36,399 bases of DNA from Rhodospirillales bacterium (lineage in GTDB: Bacteria; Pseudomonadota; Alphaproteobacteria; Rhodospirillales; Defluviicoccaceae): positions 1 through 36,399 of the forward strand of contig JAEULH010000025.1 of assembly GCA_016793925.1 (NCBI GenBank). Reading direction: 5' to 3'. Positions 29,346-36,399 of this stretch are shown piece by piece. The notes below the pieces were generated by a model. It was not told where the DNA came from. It did not search any database and saw nothing but the letters and a program-made list of their open reading frames with translations. Each line of letters opens with the position of its first letter. Position 1 is the first letter of the stretch. The translations under genes were made by a program, and so were the position numbers.

Positions 29346-29374
29346 AGTCCCGAAATAGTCCCGAACTAAGTTCG
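29346..29374. promoter_or_regulatory. Direct repeats and palindrome upstream of the primase gene
   Basis: AGTCCCGAA occurs at 29346-29354 and 29357-29365, exactly 11 bp apart. The second copy merges into CGAACTAAGTTCG (29362-29374), a 13-bp palindrome with a single central base. The group ends 15 bp before the GGGAGG ribosome-binding site. It looks like an operator for the phage replication gene. Confidence 0.4.
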
Positions 29375-29399
29375 CGTGATGTTCGCACGGGAGGTGCAC

Positions 29400-31343
29400 A
29401 TGTCACCGCCCGATGACAACGCGGGATGGCTGGTGGCGGGAGGAAAGCCCGCCAACCAGACCGCAAACAAGGAAAATCTCAGGGGTATTTCCGAACATGG
29501 CCAATCGCGCTGGCCAGGTCAAGAAGATTGCGCCCATTCCAAGCCGGCACCGGGCGTAACCCTCGCGGCAGCCCTCACCTATCTCGACCAAGGCTGGCGA
29601 ATCTTTCCCGTCGATCAGGAGAAAAAGCCAGCAAACGCCCGAGGCGCGCTTGGTCCCTACGTCGAAAGCGTGAGTGAAGCAGAACGGTGGTGGAAAAACG
29701 GGACCAAGTTCGGCATCGCGTGCGCCACCGGACAAGGCTTGTTGGTGATCGATGTTGATTTGCCCTTAGGCCCGGCAGCCCTTGTTCGCTTGGAAGAGAG
29801 GTTAGGCCCGCTTCCCCATACCCGCACCATCCGCACACCAACGGGCGGCGGGCAGCTTCTGTTTCGCGTTCCATCGGATTTTTGCCCCCGGAACACGCAA
29901 GGGGAGCTCGCGGAAGGGATCGATACCCGCTGCAAGTCCGGGTACATCGTCCTTCCCCCGTCCCACGGCCATTACCACAAAGATCTTGGAAACGGTCGAA
30001 CGCTCATCGATGGAGATTGGGAATGGGCGTCTTCGGATGACTTTGCAGAGCTTCCTCTGGCCTGGCGGGAGCGCATCGCGGAAGTCTCTGCGACGCGCAC
30101 CGAGCGCGCTTCGCACAAAGAGGACCGACCCCCCCAGCCCCCCCTAGGGAAGAGGCATGATCGCATTGGGGATCTTCTCGATGCGGCCCGAGAGGCGGGC
30201 AACTGGCACGCGTCTGTCCTCACCCTGAGTGCGCACCTTGTCGCCAAAGGTCGGAGTGACCGTGAGATCCTCGCCCATGCCAGCGAGCTTACCTGCGAAG
30301 GTTTCACGATCGAGGAAACGCGCGCGGAGCTCATCGAGTTCATCCGGGGAGCACGGGAGAAGGGGTTTGCTCCCCCTGAGCCCGCCTCCGGGGAGAGCGC
30401 GGCCAACCTGCTTGCGATGACATTCCCGCCCATTCGCTACACGGTCGAGAGGTACGTTGTGGAAGGATTGACCCTTCTTGGCGGTCGCCCAAAAGTTGGG
30501 AAGAGCTGGCTTGCGCTTGATTTTGCGGTTGCTGTTGCGACTGGCGGATTCGCCCTTGGCTCGATTCGGTGTGAGCAAGGCGACGTGCTGTATCTGGCGC
30601 TTGAGGATAACCGAAGGCGATTGCAGACGCGCTTGCAAAGCGTCATCGGCGATTCCCCACCGGCTGGGCTCGACCGCCTGACATTCCGAACTGAAGCCGA
30701 ACGCCTTGATGGTGGCTTGATAGATGCGCTCGAAGCGTGGCGGGGACGCGTTCCCGATGCCCGATTGGTCATCATAGACGTGCTGGCCAAAGTGCGGCCA
30801 CAGCGGAAGGGTGGCGAAGGCGTCTACGAGCATGACTACCGGAGCGTGGAATCGCTTCAGCAATGGGCGATCAAGCACGGCGTTGCTGTCCTCGTTGTTC
30901 ACCATGTGCGCAAGGCCGAAGCCGAAGACCCGTTGGAGATGTTGTCCGGCTCAAACGGATTAACCGGTGCAGCGGATACCGTCCTCGTTCTGGCTCGAAC
31001 CAGCCAAGGCCTTACGCTCTATGGGCGCGGGCGCGATATCGAGGAAGTCGAGACCGCTGTCAGCCGGGATGACGGCGCATGGCACATCCTCGGAGATGCA
31101 GAGGAAGTGCGGAAATCGGATGAGCGGCGAGCAATCCTTCACGTTCTGCGCGAGTCGGGCGAACCCATGGGGCCAGCAGAGATTGCCAGTGCTACGGGGA
31201 TGAAGGATGGCAACGTCCGGTTCTTGCTCAACAAGCTGGTCAAGGCAGGCGATGTTCGGCGCGAAGGCTATGGCCGCTACTCCATACCTCCCGCTAACAC
31301 TGCTAACACCGCTAACGCTTCAGATGACTATCATTACGTTTGA
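29400..31343 (+). CDS. Phage-type bifunctional primase-polymerase/RepA-like ATPase
   Basis: A 647-aa replication protein. Residues about 50-215 form a Prim-Pol domain: AALTYLDQGWRIFPVDQEKK, the metal-binding LLVIDVDLP, IRTPTGGGQLLFRV and GIDTRCKSGYIVLPPSHG. A central RecA-like AAA domain has Walker A GGRPKVGKSWLALDF and Walker B LVIIDVLAKVRP, with VLVVHHVRK. The C-terminus has a winged-helix DNA-binding region (IASATGMKDGNVRFLLNKLV). This layout is typical of proteins that prime and unwind phage or plasmid origins. The final NTANTAN codons are themselves the first GCTAACAC repeats. ATG at 29400 has GGGAGG 5 nt upstream. Marked by lower GC than host genes. Confidence 0.9.
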   Translation: MSPPDDNAGWLVAGGKPANQTANKENLRGISEHGQSRWPGQEDCAHSKPAPGVTLAAALTYLDQGWRIFPVDQEKKPANARGALGPYVESVSEAERWWKNGTKFGIACATGQGLLVIDVDLPLGPAALVRLEERLGPLPHTRTIRTPTGGGQLLFRVPSDFCPRNTQGELAEGIDTRCKSGYIVLPPSHGHYHKDLGNGRTLIDGDWEWASSDDFAELPLAWRERIAEVSATRTERASHKEDRPPQPPLGKRHDRIGDLLDAAREAGNWHASVLTLSAHLVAKGRSDREILAHASELTCEGFTIEETRAELIEFIRGAREKGFAPPEPASGESAANLLAMTFPPIRYTVERYVVEGLTLLGGRPKVGKSWLALDFAVAVATGGFALGSIRCEQGDVLYLALEDNRRRLQTRLQSVIGDSPPAGLDRLTFRTEAERLDGGLIDALEAWRGRVPDARLVIIDVLAKVRPQRKGGEGVYEHDYRSVESLQQWAIKHGVAVLVVHHVRKAEAEDPLEMLSGSNGLTGAADTVLVLARTSQGLTLYGRGRDIEEVETAVSRDDGAWHILGDAEEVRKSDERRAILHVLRESGEPMGPAEIASATGMKDGNVRFLLNKLVKAGDVRREGYGRYSIPPANTANTANASDDYHYV

Positions 31344-31612
31344 ATGGGTTAGCGGCGGCCCAAGGTGTTGGCGCTAGCCGGTTGCCGCTAACACTTCCCG
31401 CTAACACTGCTAACACTTCCGGGTAAGGGGAGCTGCCAACCCCCACCCCCGCTCACTCGACAGTGTCGATAGCCTCCCGGGCGGCAGGGCGGCGGGCAAA
31501 GTGTTAGCGGTGTTAGCAGCCCATTTTGGAGCGCTAACACTCGCGCTAACACTTTCAAGCCGCAGAACCCGCAGAAACCCTTGGCTTTCAGAGAAGTGTT
31601 AGCGGTGTTAGC
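31293..31612. repeat. GCTAACAC repeat cluster (iteron-like, probable origin region)
   Basis: The octamer GCTAACAC is found exactly at 31293, 31302, 31387, 31400, 31409, 31533 and 31545. Its reverse complement GTGTTAGC is at 31501, 31510, 31596 and 31605. Degenerate copies lie at 31311 and 31348. Copies are often paired 9 bp apart. Pairs in opposite orientation (31400-31416 with 31501-31517; 31533-31552 with 31596-31612) could form long stems. The first three copies lie inside the end of the primase gene. Repeats beside a primase/helicase gene are typical of initiator-binding iterons. Confidence 0.75.
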
Positions 31613-31618
31613 GAGGTA

Positions 31619-32188
31619 TGGGGGGGCTGGGGGTCGGCCCTCTTCTACGCATGCGCTCCGGCGCTGTGCACACCCGGAGCAGGACAGTAAGTCGGGAAAG
31701 GGGCCGACCCCACAGGAAGCCCGCACAGCCCGATCTTGCCCCTTCCCGCTACCAAACACCTGCCCCCAACAGATGGCGCTGTATGGCCGCGCCAGTTTCT
31801 TTTGTTTTCAATTAGTTAACAAGGTCTTCGTACCTGCGCGATGCGGTGTGCGTGTACGCCGCCTCACCCGCTGTTTCCGCTTCAACCTGTTTGGCGATCT
31901 TCGAGTAAAGCCTTCTGCGTCCGGGGCAACGCAGACTCCCGCCAGCACCGCGAGCAGGAACAGCGACAGGACTTCATCGAGCGGCGATGGTGCGGGTCTG
32001 AGAAACCCAAGAAAAAGTCGATAGAAAACAAAGTTTTAACCCAAACAGGCCGCCAGCTCCATCGCTCATGCCGCGGAGTAGTGACGCTTCCCGCTATAGC
32101 TGGTATAAACGCTTCATTTGTGGGGGTGGTTCGCTTGATTCATCAAGTCAACCCTTGCAGCTATAAACACTAGGTGGGGGGAACGCGC
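31619..32188. other. Non-coding stretch with AT-rich patches after the repeat cluster
   Basis: No convincing gene is seen. Open frames at 31581-32024 and 31841-32173 have no recognisable domains and low-complexity composition. AT-rich patches at about 31796-31820 (with TTGTTTTCAATTAGTTAAC) and about 32008-32042 could be DNA-unwinding regions if the adjacent repeats are an origin. The palindrome CTTGATTCATCAAG at 32134-32147, in front of the methyltransferase gene, could be an operator. Confidence 0.4.
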
Positions 32189-32947
32189 GTGGACAATACC
32201 GATCAAATGATAAGGGACTGCGTCGCTCGGTCAACTAACCGAGCGGAACTTTGGATTAATCTGTTACGATCGGCCAATGCGCGGCATGTGGTAGAGGTGG
32301 GAGTCCTTAAAGGAGAATTCGCTTCGACCATACTTCGTGAATGCGCCTTTATTTCAAAATACTACATGATCGACCCATGGCGTCATCTTGATGACTGGAA
32401 CAAGCCAGCCAACAGAGAGGACGAGTACCACGAAAAATGCTTTTTAACGGCCAAACAAAATACCGATTTTGCTGGCGAAAGACGAATTATTTTGCGAGGG
32501 AAAACTACAGAGGTAGTAGACACGATACCTCTTAATGATCTTGACGTTGCGTACCTAGATGGAGATCATACGTTGAGAGGCATTACTATCGATGTTATAG
32601 GCCTAGAGCCAAGAGTTCGAGAAGGCGGGTGGATCGGAGGCGACGATTTCCACAGTAGCATATGGCAACATTCTACCGCATTCGAACCTACGCTTGTTTT
32701 TCCGTTCTCTGTTTATTTCGCTGAAGCCATAGGGGCTCGCATTTATGGCTTGCCGTATAATCAATTCCTAATGGTGAAGAGCGCTGTTAAAGAATTCAAA
32801 TTCGTGGACCTCACGGGACGGTTTAGCGACGTGGGGCTGAAAGGCCAATTCCATCCAGACAGATTTCTCAAACAGAAAATGGCGGAAGCGTTCCCGTGGG
32901 TGAGAAAAGCGGCCAAGCGCATGGTGGCAAAAGGAACCCGTGAGTGA
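32189..32947 (+). CDS. Class I SAM-dependent methyltransferase (Methyltransf_24-like)
   Basis: A 252-aa predicted methyltransferase. The SAM-binding motif I is VVEVGVLKGEFASTIL. YYMIDPWRHLDDW gives the acidic residue after strand 2. LDVAYLDGDHTLRGITIDVI and REGGWIGGDDFHS match the Methyltransf_24 pattern, related to sugar and macrolide O-methyltransferases. The target is unknown; a glycan, lipid or small molecule is more likely than DNA because no DNA-methylase NPPY/DPPY motif is seen. GTG at 32189 has GGGGGAA about 6 nt upstream; GTG at 32174 is a longer alternative. The gene is much more AT-rich than all neighbours, suggesting a separately acquired cargo gene. Confidence 0.8.
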   Translation: MDNTDQMIRDCVARSTNRAELWINLLRSANARHVVEVGVLKGEFASTILRECAFISKYYMIDPWRHLDDWNKPANREDEYHEKCFLTAKQNTDFAGERRIILRGKTTEVVDTIPLNDLDVAYLDGDHTLRGITIDVIGLEPRVREGGWIGGDDFHSSIWQHSTAFEPTLVFPFSVYFAEAIGARIYGLPYNQFLMVKSAVKEFKFVDLTGRFSDVGLKGQFHPDRFLKQKMAEAFPWVRKAAKRMVAKGTRE

Positions 32948-33288
32948 GTGTAACTGCATCGCGCGGTTCCCGGCTTCAGGGGCGGCATAGAGCCGCCGCT
33001 CAAGCTGTCGCCAGCGACTTCATCCTGTAGCCCGATTGCCCAACGACGGGAGGGGGCTCAACCTCCTCTCCTGGCGGGGTCCGGGATGAGAAGCGAAGGC
33101 TGGGCCGAATGGCGCCACGTGAGTCGGATATCTGGGCGTGCGGCCGTCTAAAGTGCGGGCTGACAGGACGCAGCCGAGCACACGTTAGGCGGGCTATCGC
33201 GCGCCCGGCTGTTCCCGCACTACTCCCTGCCCGAGATGTGAACAGCGAGACGCAAACCATACCAACAAAACGAAGCAAGGGGGTAACA
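32948..33288. other. 341-bp gap without a supported gene
   Basis: The stretch is GC-rich and holds no open frame with recognisable features. A hairpin, GGCGGC-ATAGA-GCCGCC at 32981-32997, follows the methyltransferase stop by about 33 nt and may act as a terminator, though no T-tract follows it. Nothing else is evident. Confidence 0.3.
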
Positions 33289-33534
33289 ATGTTTATGGCC
33301 ATCTTCGAAAACGAGAAGGGCGAAACCTTCAGCTTTGGTCAAGGCGCGGCTTGGACCAACAAAGAAATGCTGATCGATGACTTGCTTAGGTCGGGCTTCC
33401 TATTCGCACAGTCGCGCAGGATCAATGAGCACGAGTTGGAAGAGCTGCGGCAATCGGGCTGTTGGTCCTTCAGCGTGGGGCAGGGCACGCGCTCAATCAC
33501 CACCCGCGAAGTCGAAGAAGCCCTAACCCCCTGA
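33289..33534 (+). CDS. Hypothetical 81-aa phage-region protein
   Basis: The product starts MFMAIFENEKGETFSFGQGA and ends EVEEALTP. It is soluble, without membrane segments, and looks like a small alpha/beta protein with an acidic helix (INEHELEELRQSG). The sequence SFGQGA recurs in related form as SVGQGT, hinting at a short internal repeat. A strong AAGGGGG sits 5 nt before the ATG, which supports real expression. I recognise no family. It is the last rightward gene before the leftward structural module. Confidence 0.6.
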   Translation: MFMAIFENEKGETFSFGQGAAWTNKEMLIDDLLRSGFLFAQSRRINEHELEELRQSGCWSFSVGQGTRSITTREVEEALTP

Positions 33535-33613
33535 CAAAAAGGTACTTCCCAGCGCAAAACGTATACGGGGCGAAGCGGCGCGAGACAAAACTACCTACAA
33601 AAATTTTGCAGGT

Positions 33614-33774
33614 CTTATAGGTGTGTGCGTTTGAGCGCGGAAAAGGGGCTATTTTGAGGGGTCGCTTCAGAAAGGGAAATGTCGTAGCGCAGCGCGAAAA
33701 GCGAGTAGGCGCAAGGAGTTAGGCCATAAGCGGCCATAAGTTCCGCCATAAGGGCGGGTATAGCTTATAGGTGT
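33614..33774. repeat. CTTATAGGTGT direct repeats flanking three GCCATAAG copies
   Basis: CTTATAGGTGT occurs at 33614-33624 and 33764-33774. Between them GCCATAAG occurs at 33723, 33733 and 33745, about 10-12 bp apart. Its complement, CTTATGGC, resembles the outer repeat. The cluster fills the gap between the convergent 81-aa and 64-aa genes. Regulator binding, packaging or replication roles are all possible. Confidence 0.5.
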
Positions 33775-33796
33775 AGGGCGGGGCGATGCGGATAGG

Positions 33797-33991
33797 CTAG
33801 GAATTTGATCCGGCAGGTTCCTGGCCAGGCATGTCGTCGGGCATGTCAGACATAGCAGCCGCTATCTCCTTGTCGCGACGGAACGCTTCCAGCCGGGTTA
33901 GAACGTGCACAGCGCGCCCAACCTTGTGCATCGCTTTCTCAAGGCGGGTGATCCGCGCTTCAAGCGCATTGATATCCAGTTCACTGGTCAA
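33797..33991 (-). CDS. Hypothetical 64-aa coiled-coil protein
   Basis: The frame from TTG 33991 encodes a mostly helical protein with a heptad-like stretch (LDINALEARITRLEKAMHKV) followed by a second helix and an acidic, Pro-rich tail (MSDMPDDMPGQEPAG). Short coiled-coil proteins are common in phage structural regions. It lies 115 nt downstream of the capsid gene on the same strand. The TTG start has TAGGA close upstream; spacing is not ideal. No family is recognised. Confidence 0.45.
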   Translation of the reverse strand: MTSELDINALEARITRLEKAMHKVGRAVHVLTRLEAFRRDKEIAAAMSDMPDDMPGQEPAGSNS

Positions 33992-34106
33992 ATCCTACGC
34001 CCCACTTTCTGATGCGGGAAAGGCTGGAAGGGGAACTCCCGCCATTGCTGCCGGAAAAAGGCGAAAATTCCCCTCCCATAACCGACGCCTGCCATCCGCA
34101 ACACGC

Positions 34107-36008
34107 TCAAGCGCCGGGATTCTTCCAACAACCCAACGTTCCGCAAAAGCCAATGCCGACATCCATCGACAGCCGGAAAGAATAGGCCAAATGCCTGAAT
34201 CCTTCCTGCGTGGTAAGTCGCGGTCCGCGCTGGCCCGAATAGTATCCCAACATCAAAACCGGAGCGACATTCGGATCAGCAAACAAGTACCACGCCGTTG
34301 CGCTGCTTCCATCAAGATGCGGGGCAACGAGAAGTTCAAGAGCGCCAGCCCAAACATTCACATCCTCGACGGTGGCGGGCGTAATGTTTGTGAGGTTCTG
34401 AAGGGCGATGAACTGTTTCGCGGCGGGAGTCACAAGATACTTGGGCGCAACCCCAACAACGTGACCATTCGCGGTTGCGGTTGCCATCGCAAGCGAACCT
34501 TCTTCAAGCGTCACTGCGCTAATCGGCGTGCCGCTACCCGCAACGTTCCCATGCCCAGAATAAAAGAGCAACTGATTGTCTGCCATCTTCCGAGTGGTGA
34601 GCGCTTCCACGATCAGCTTTGCTTCGAGTGAGGCGGTAACGCGGCCCCACTGGTTGATCATCTGCGAAAAACCGCCGAGATCATCTGACAAGTAGGCGGG
34701 GCGAGACAGGTCAAAGATCCGCGCGAACTGTGAAAGCTGAAGCGTTTCTTTCGAGTCAGAGACGGTTCCGCTTGTGACTTCGCCCGACTCATTGACCTTT
34801 TCAAGTTCGGGTCCGGGTTCCAGACTGATCCTGGCAATGGGCTGGAACGTGCTTACGTTGGGCTCAACGGCGCAAACCTTGACCAGGGGCGAGCGCTGGA
34901 TTTCGTAGCTGCGCTGCAAACTCTTTCCCGCCGCGGCGCCGAGCAAATGCTGAAAATCGCTAGAAGTGTGCCCAGACCCTTCATTGCGAACTTCGCCCAG
35001 TCGGCTCTTGCTCGCCACTTCAGCAAGTTTTGCAAGCGGAAGGGCGTAGAACTCGCGCCCGGAAGCAGACGGTTCAGTGCCGCTGAGCCGTGCACTAAGC
35101 CCGTCCACAATGCGCGAGCTGAGCGTTTCGCGTTCATCGCTAAGGATTCGCATGCCATTATTTAACGGGCGAAGGTTAACATCGCCCATTTCGCGCTTCT
35201 TTCCTTCGGCATAGGCCTTGATGAGACGGTCAGAAAGATCGGCAGGCCGAACACCCGCATTTACAAGATCATCAACAGCCTTGGCAGAAAGCCCGAGCAT
35301 TTCTGCGCTCACAAACGCCGCTCGCACACTCTCAAGATCGGCAGCAAGATCGGCAACAGCCGGCTTTTTACTCATTGTCTTTACTCCATCTTCACTTTCT
35401 GGCCGGCCGAAATGTGCTCGAACCTGTGCCGGTACCGCTCCAAATCCAAATTTTTGCAAGTTGACCGCTGCGAGTGCTGTTGGCAAAACCTCGAACTCTT
35501 CAATCTTGTCTGCCAATCCGACGCTGACGGCTTCCGGCGCGCTGAACCATGTTCCTGCATCAAGCCAGCCGCGAATGACTTCATCCGATTGCCCGCTGCG
35601 CCGATAAGCACTCACAAGACTTTCATCAAACTTTCGCATCATTTCCGCGGCTTGATCAAAATCTTTCGCTTCGCCCTGCACAGACGAGTGTGCGCGATGC
35701 AGAAACACAAACGCTTCTGGTGCGATGACAAGCTTTCCGGCATCTGCCGCCATCGCAACCACGCTTGCTGCACTCGCGGCCATGCTATCGATAAAGACGC
35801 TGATATTTCCGCGTCTCTTCAGCGCTGTGTAAATCGCCAAACCAGAAAAGAAATCGCCACCTTCCGAAGAGATGCGAACAACCAGCGGTCCCGGAGAAAC
35901 AGTCCGCAACATATCGACAAAGTCGCGTTCGGCGCCAGAGTAGATCTCTCCATAAAGCAAAATCTCGTTTGTTCCAGAACGATTGATGATGCGGAAAGGG
36001 TTATGCAT
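34107..36008 (-). CDS. ClpP-like prohead protease/major capsid protein fusion
   Basis: A 633-aa phage morphogenesis protein. Residues about 15-175 are a ClpP-like (S14) protease. VVRISSEGGDFFSGLAIYTA precedes the serine block DSMAASAASVVAMAA (S79 likely nucleophile). H104 in AFVFLHRAHS and D167 in GLADKIEEF are the likely partners. Residues about 212-310 look scaffold-like. The rest is an HK97-fold major capsid protein of the Mu gpT-like type, ending with WYLFADPNVAPVLMLGYYSG and a CWKNPGA terminus. An internal ATG at 35375 (residue 212) with GGAG 8 nt upstream could give a separate scaffold-capsid product. The start overlaps the upstream gene by 8 nt. Confidence 0.9.
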   Translation of the reverse strand: MHNPFRIINRSGTNEILLYGEIYSGAERDFVDMLRTVSPGPLVVRISSEGGDFFSGLAIYTALKRRGNISVFIDSMAASAASVVAMAADAGKLVIAPEAFVFLHRAHSSVQGEAKDFDQAAEMMRKFDESLVSAYRRSGQSDEVIRGWLDAGTWFSAPEAVSVGLADKIEEFEVLPTALAAVNLQKFGFGAVPAQVRAHFGRPESEDGVKTMSKKPAVADLAADLESVRAAFVSAEMLGLSAKAVDDLVNAGVRPADLSDRLIKAYAEGKKREMGDVNLRPLNNGMRILSDERETLSSRIVDGLSARLSGTEPSASGREFYALPLAKLAEVASKSRLGEVRNEGSGHTSSDFQHLLGAAAGKSLQRSYEIQRSPLVKVCAVEPNVSTFQPIARISLEPGPELEKVNESGEVTSGTVSDSKETLQLSQFARIFDLSRPAYLSDDLGGFSQMINQWGRVTASLEAKLIVEALTTRKMADNQLLFYSGHGNVAGSGTPISAVTLEEGSLAMATATANGHVVGVAPKYLVTPAAKQFIALQNLTNITPATVEDVNVWAGALELLVAPHLDGSSATAWYLFADPNVAPVLMLGYYSGQRGPRLTTQEGFRHLAYSFRLSMDVGIGFCGTLGCWKNPGA

Positions 36009-36189
36009 CTATTCGAACCTCAAAGCGCAAAACTGTTAGAACAGCGCTGCCATCGTCGTCTTCTGTCACCTTGAGGCGAAGTCGCGTCAAAAGATCCGCC
36101 GGCGCGTCTAACGCGTCTTCAACCGTGCTAAGCAACATTTCCTCAAGTTCAGAACGCAAAGTGTCTGTGTGAATTGGAAGTGGGCTCAT
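36001..36189 (-). CDS. Hypothetical 62-aa phage protein
   Basis: A small acidic protein beginning MSPLPIHTDTLRSELEEMLL and ending VLTVLRFEVRIDA, with a helix followed by a beta-rich half. ATG at 36189 overlaps the stop of the preceding gene (ATGA), and its own stop overlaps the protease-capsid start by 8 nt. It is therefore translationally coupled in a phage structural operon. No family is recognised. A start at 36204 is possible but less consistent with the overlap pattern. Confidence 0.6.
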   Translation of the reverse strand: MSPLPIHTDTLRSELEEMLLSTVEDALDAPADLLTRLRLKVTEDDDGSAVLTVLRFEVRIDA

Positions 36190-36389
36190 GCCTGCCCCAC
36201 GCATTCGGATGTGGAAAGTCCGCCAGTCTGTTCCGCGAGTTCGGCGAGCTGACCAAAGATTTGGGAAAAGTGTCGCGCTTCGTCTGGCGTTAGCTTGATC
36301 GAAAGAGAATTTGATCTGCCATCGGACATGCAGACTTCCAATCCGTCACTAATAAAGAAGCCTGGCCGAGCCGGTTCTCCTGAAACCAT
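36186..36389 (-). CDS. Hypothetical 67-aa phage protein, possibly truncated by the window edge
   Basis: The frame encodes a short beta segment (GFFISDGLEVCMSDG), a second strand (SLSIKLTPDEARH) and a helix (SQIFGQLAELAEQTG). ATG 36389 gives 67 residues. ATG 36329 has a better ribosome-binding site (GGAAG) but gives only 47 and would cut the predicted sheet. The frame stays open to the edge at 36399, so the true start may lie outside. It overlaps the next gene by ATGA. Function is unknown. Confidence 0.5.
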   Translation of the reverse strand: MVSGEPARPGFFISDGLEVCMSDGRSNSLSIKLTPDEARHFSQIFGQLAELAEQTGGLSTSECVGQA

Positions 36390-36399
36390 CGCATCAAGC

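Noticed and set aside
31293-31612. Possible CRISPR array in the GCTAACAC region
   Set aside because: Repeats are only 8 bp, occur in both orientations and have irregular spacing; there are no cas genes.
31581-32173. Two plus-strand frames (147 and 110 codons) after the repeat cluster
   Set aside because: Biased composition, no domain and no convincing ribosome-binding site; the first overlaps the last GTGTTAGC repeats.
33000-33302. Minus-strand 100-codon frame between methyltransferase and the 81-aa gene
   Set aside because: No recognisable features, and it overlaps the start and ribosome-binding site of a better-supported plus-strand gene.

Overview
The window is GC-rich, densely packed chromosomal DNA whose gene content points to an alphaproteobacterium, most likely of Rhodospirillales type. 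The evidence is a class I PHA synthase, an acetoacetyl-CoA synthetase, an aa3-type oxidase locus with ctaG and DUF983 between or beside coxA and coxC, and a cobalamin-riboswitch-controlled CbiM-like permease. The order is inferred from gene content only. From about 29.3 kb the composition becomes less GC-rich and the genes become prophage-like.

Layout. 1-1.1 kb: the start of an EmrA/HlyD-type efflux adaptor gene diverges from its probable TetR repressor, with a palindromic operator inside the shared promoter. 1.2-5.4 kb: a PAP2 phosphatase, an alpha/beta hydrolase, an overlapping msrA-tspO pair and a divergent L-lactate dehydrogenase. 5.4-11.2 kb: acetoacetyl-CoA synthetase, an EamA exporter, and the overlapping thrC-M16 peptidase pair. 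11.3-13.1 kb: a two-gene cassette encoding an ABC-type AAA ATPase and an RloB-like TOPRIM protein, a candidate anti-phage module. 13.1-23.3 kb: the cytochrome oxidase region. Leftward lie a 31-aa membrane peptide, a DUF420 protein, a divergent heme-copper-oxidase-like protein, ctaB and an M32 carboxypeptidase. Rightward lie coxB-coxA-ctaG-coxC-DUF983-DUF2189. 23.5-25.3 kb: phaC. 25.4-27 kb: a small lipoprotein gene whose ribosome-binding site sits partly in a hairpin, then the CbiM-like gene behind a cobalamin riboswitch. 27.2-29.15 kb: one reading frame joining an O-antigen ligase/polymerase-type membrane domain to a C-terminal MlaC-like lipid-binding domain. 29.2 kb: tRNA-Pro(UGG).

From about 29.3 kb to the right edge lies part of a prophage or phage-derived element. 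It has a rightward primase-polymerase/helicase gene followed by a cluster of GCTAACAC repeats that looks like a replication origin. Next come a low-GC methyltransferase, small unknown genes, and a leftward structural module with a ClpP-like prohead protease fused to a major capsid protein. No integrase, portal or terminase is visible, so the element continues beyond the window.

The most notable observations are the ligase-MlaC fusion, the ATPase/TOPRIM cassette, the GCTAACAC repeats beside the primase gene, the protease-capsid fusion with an internal ribosome-binding site, and the oxidase-like protein that keeps its heme-ligand histidines but lacks the CuB histidine pair.
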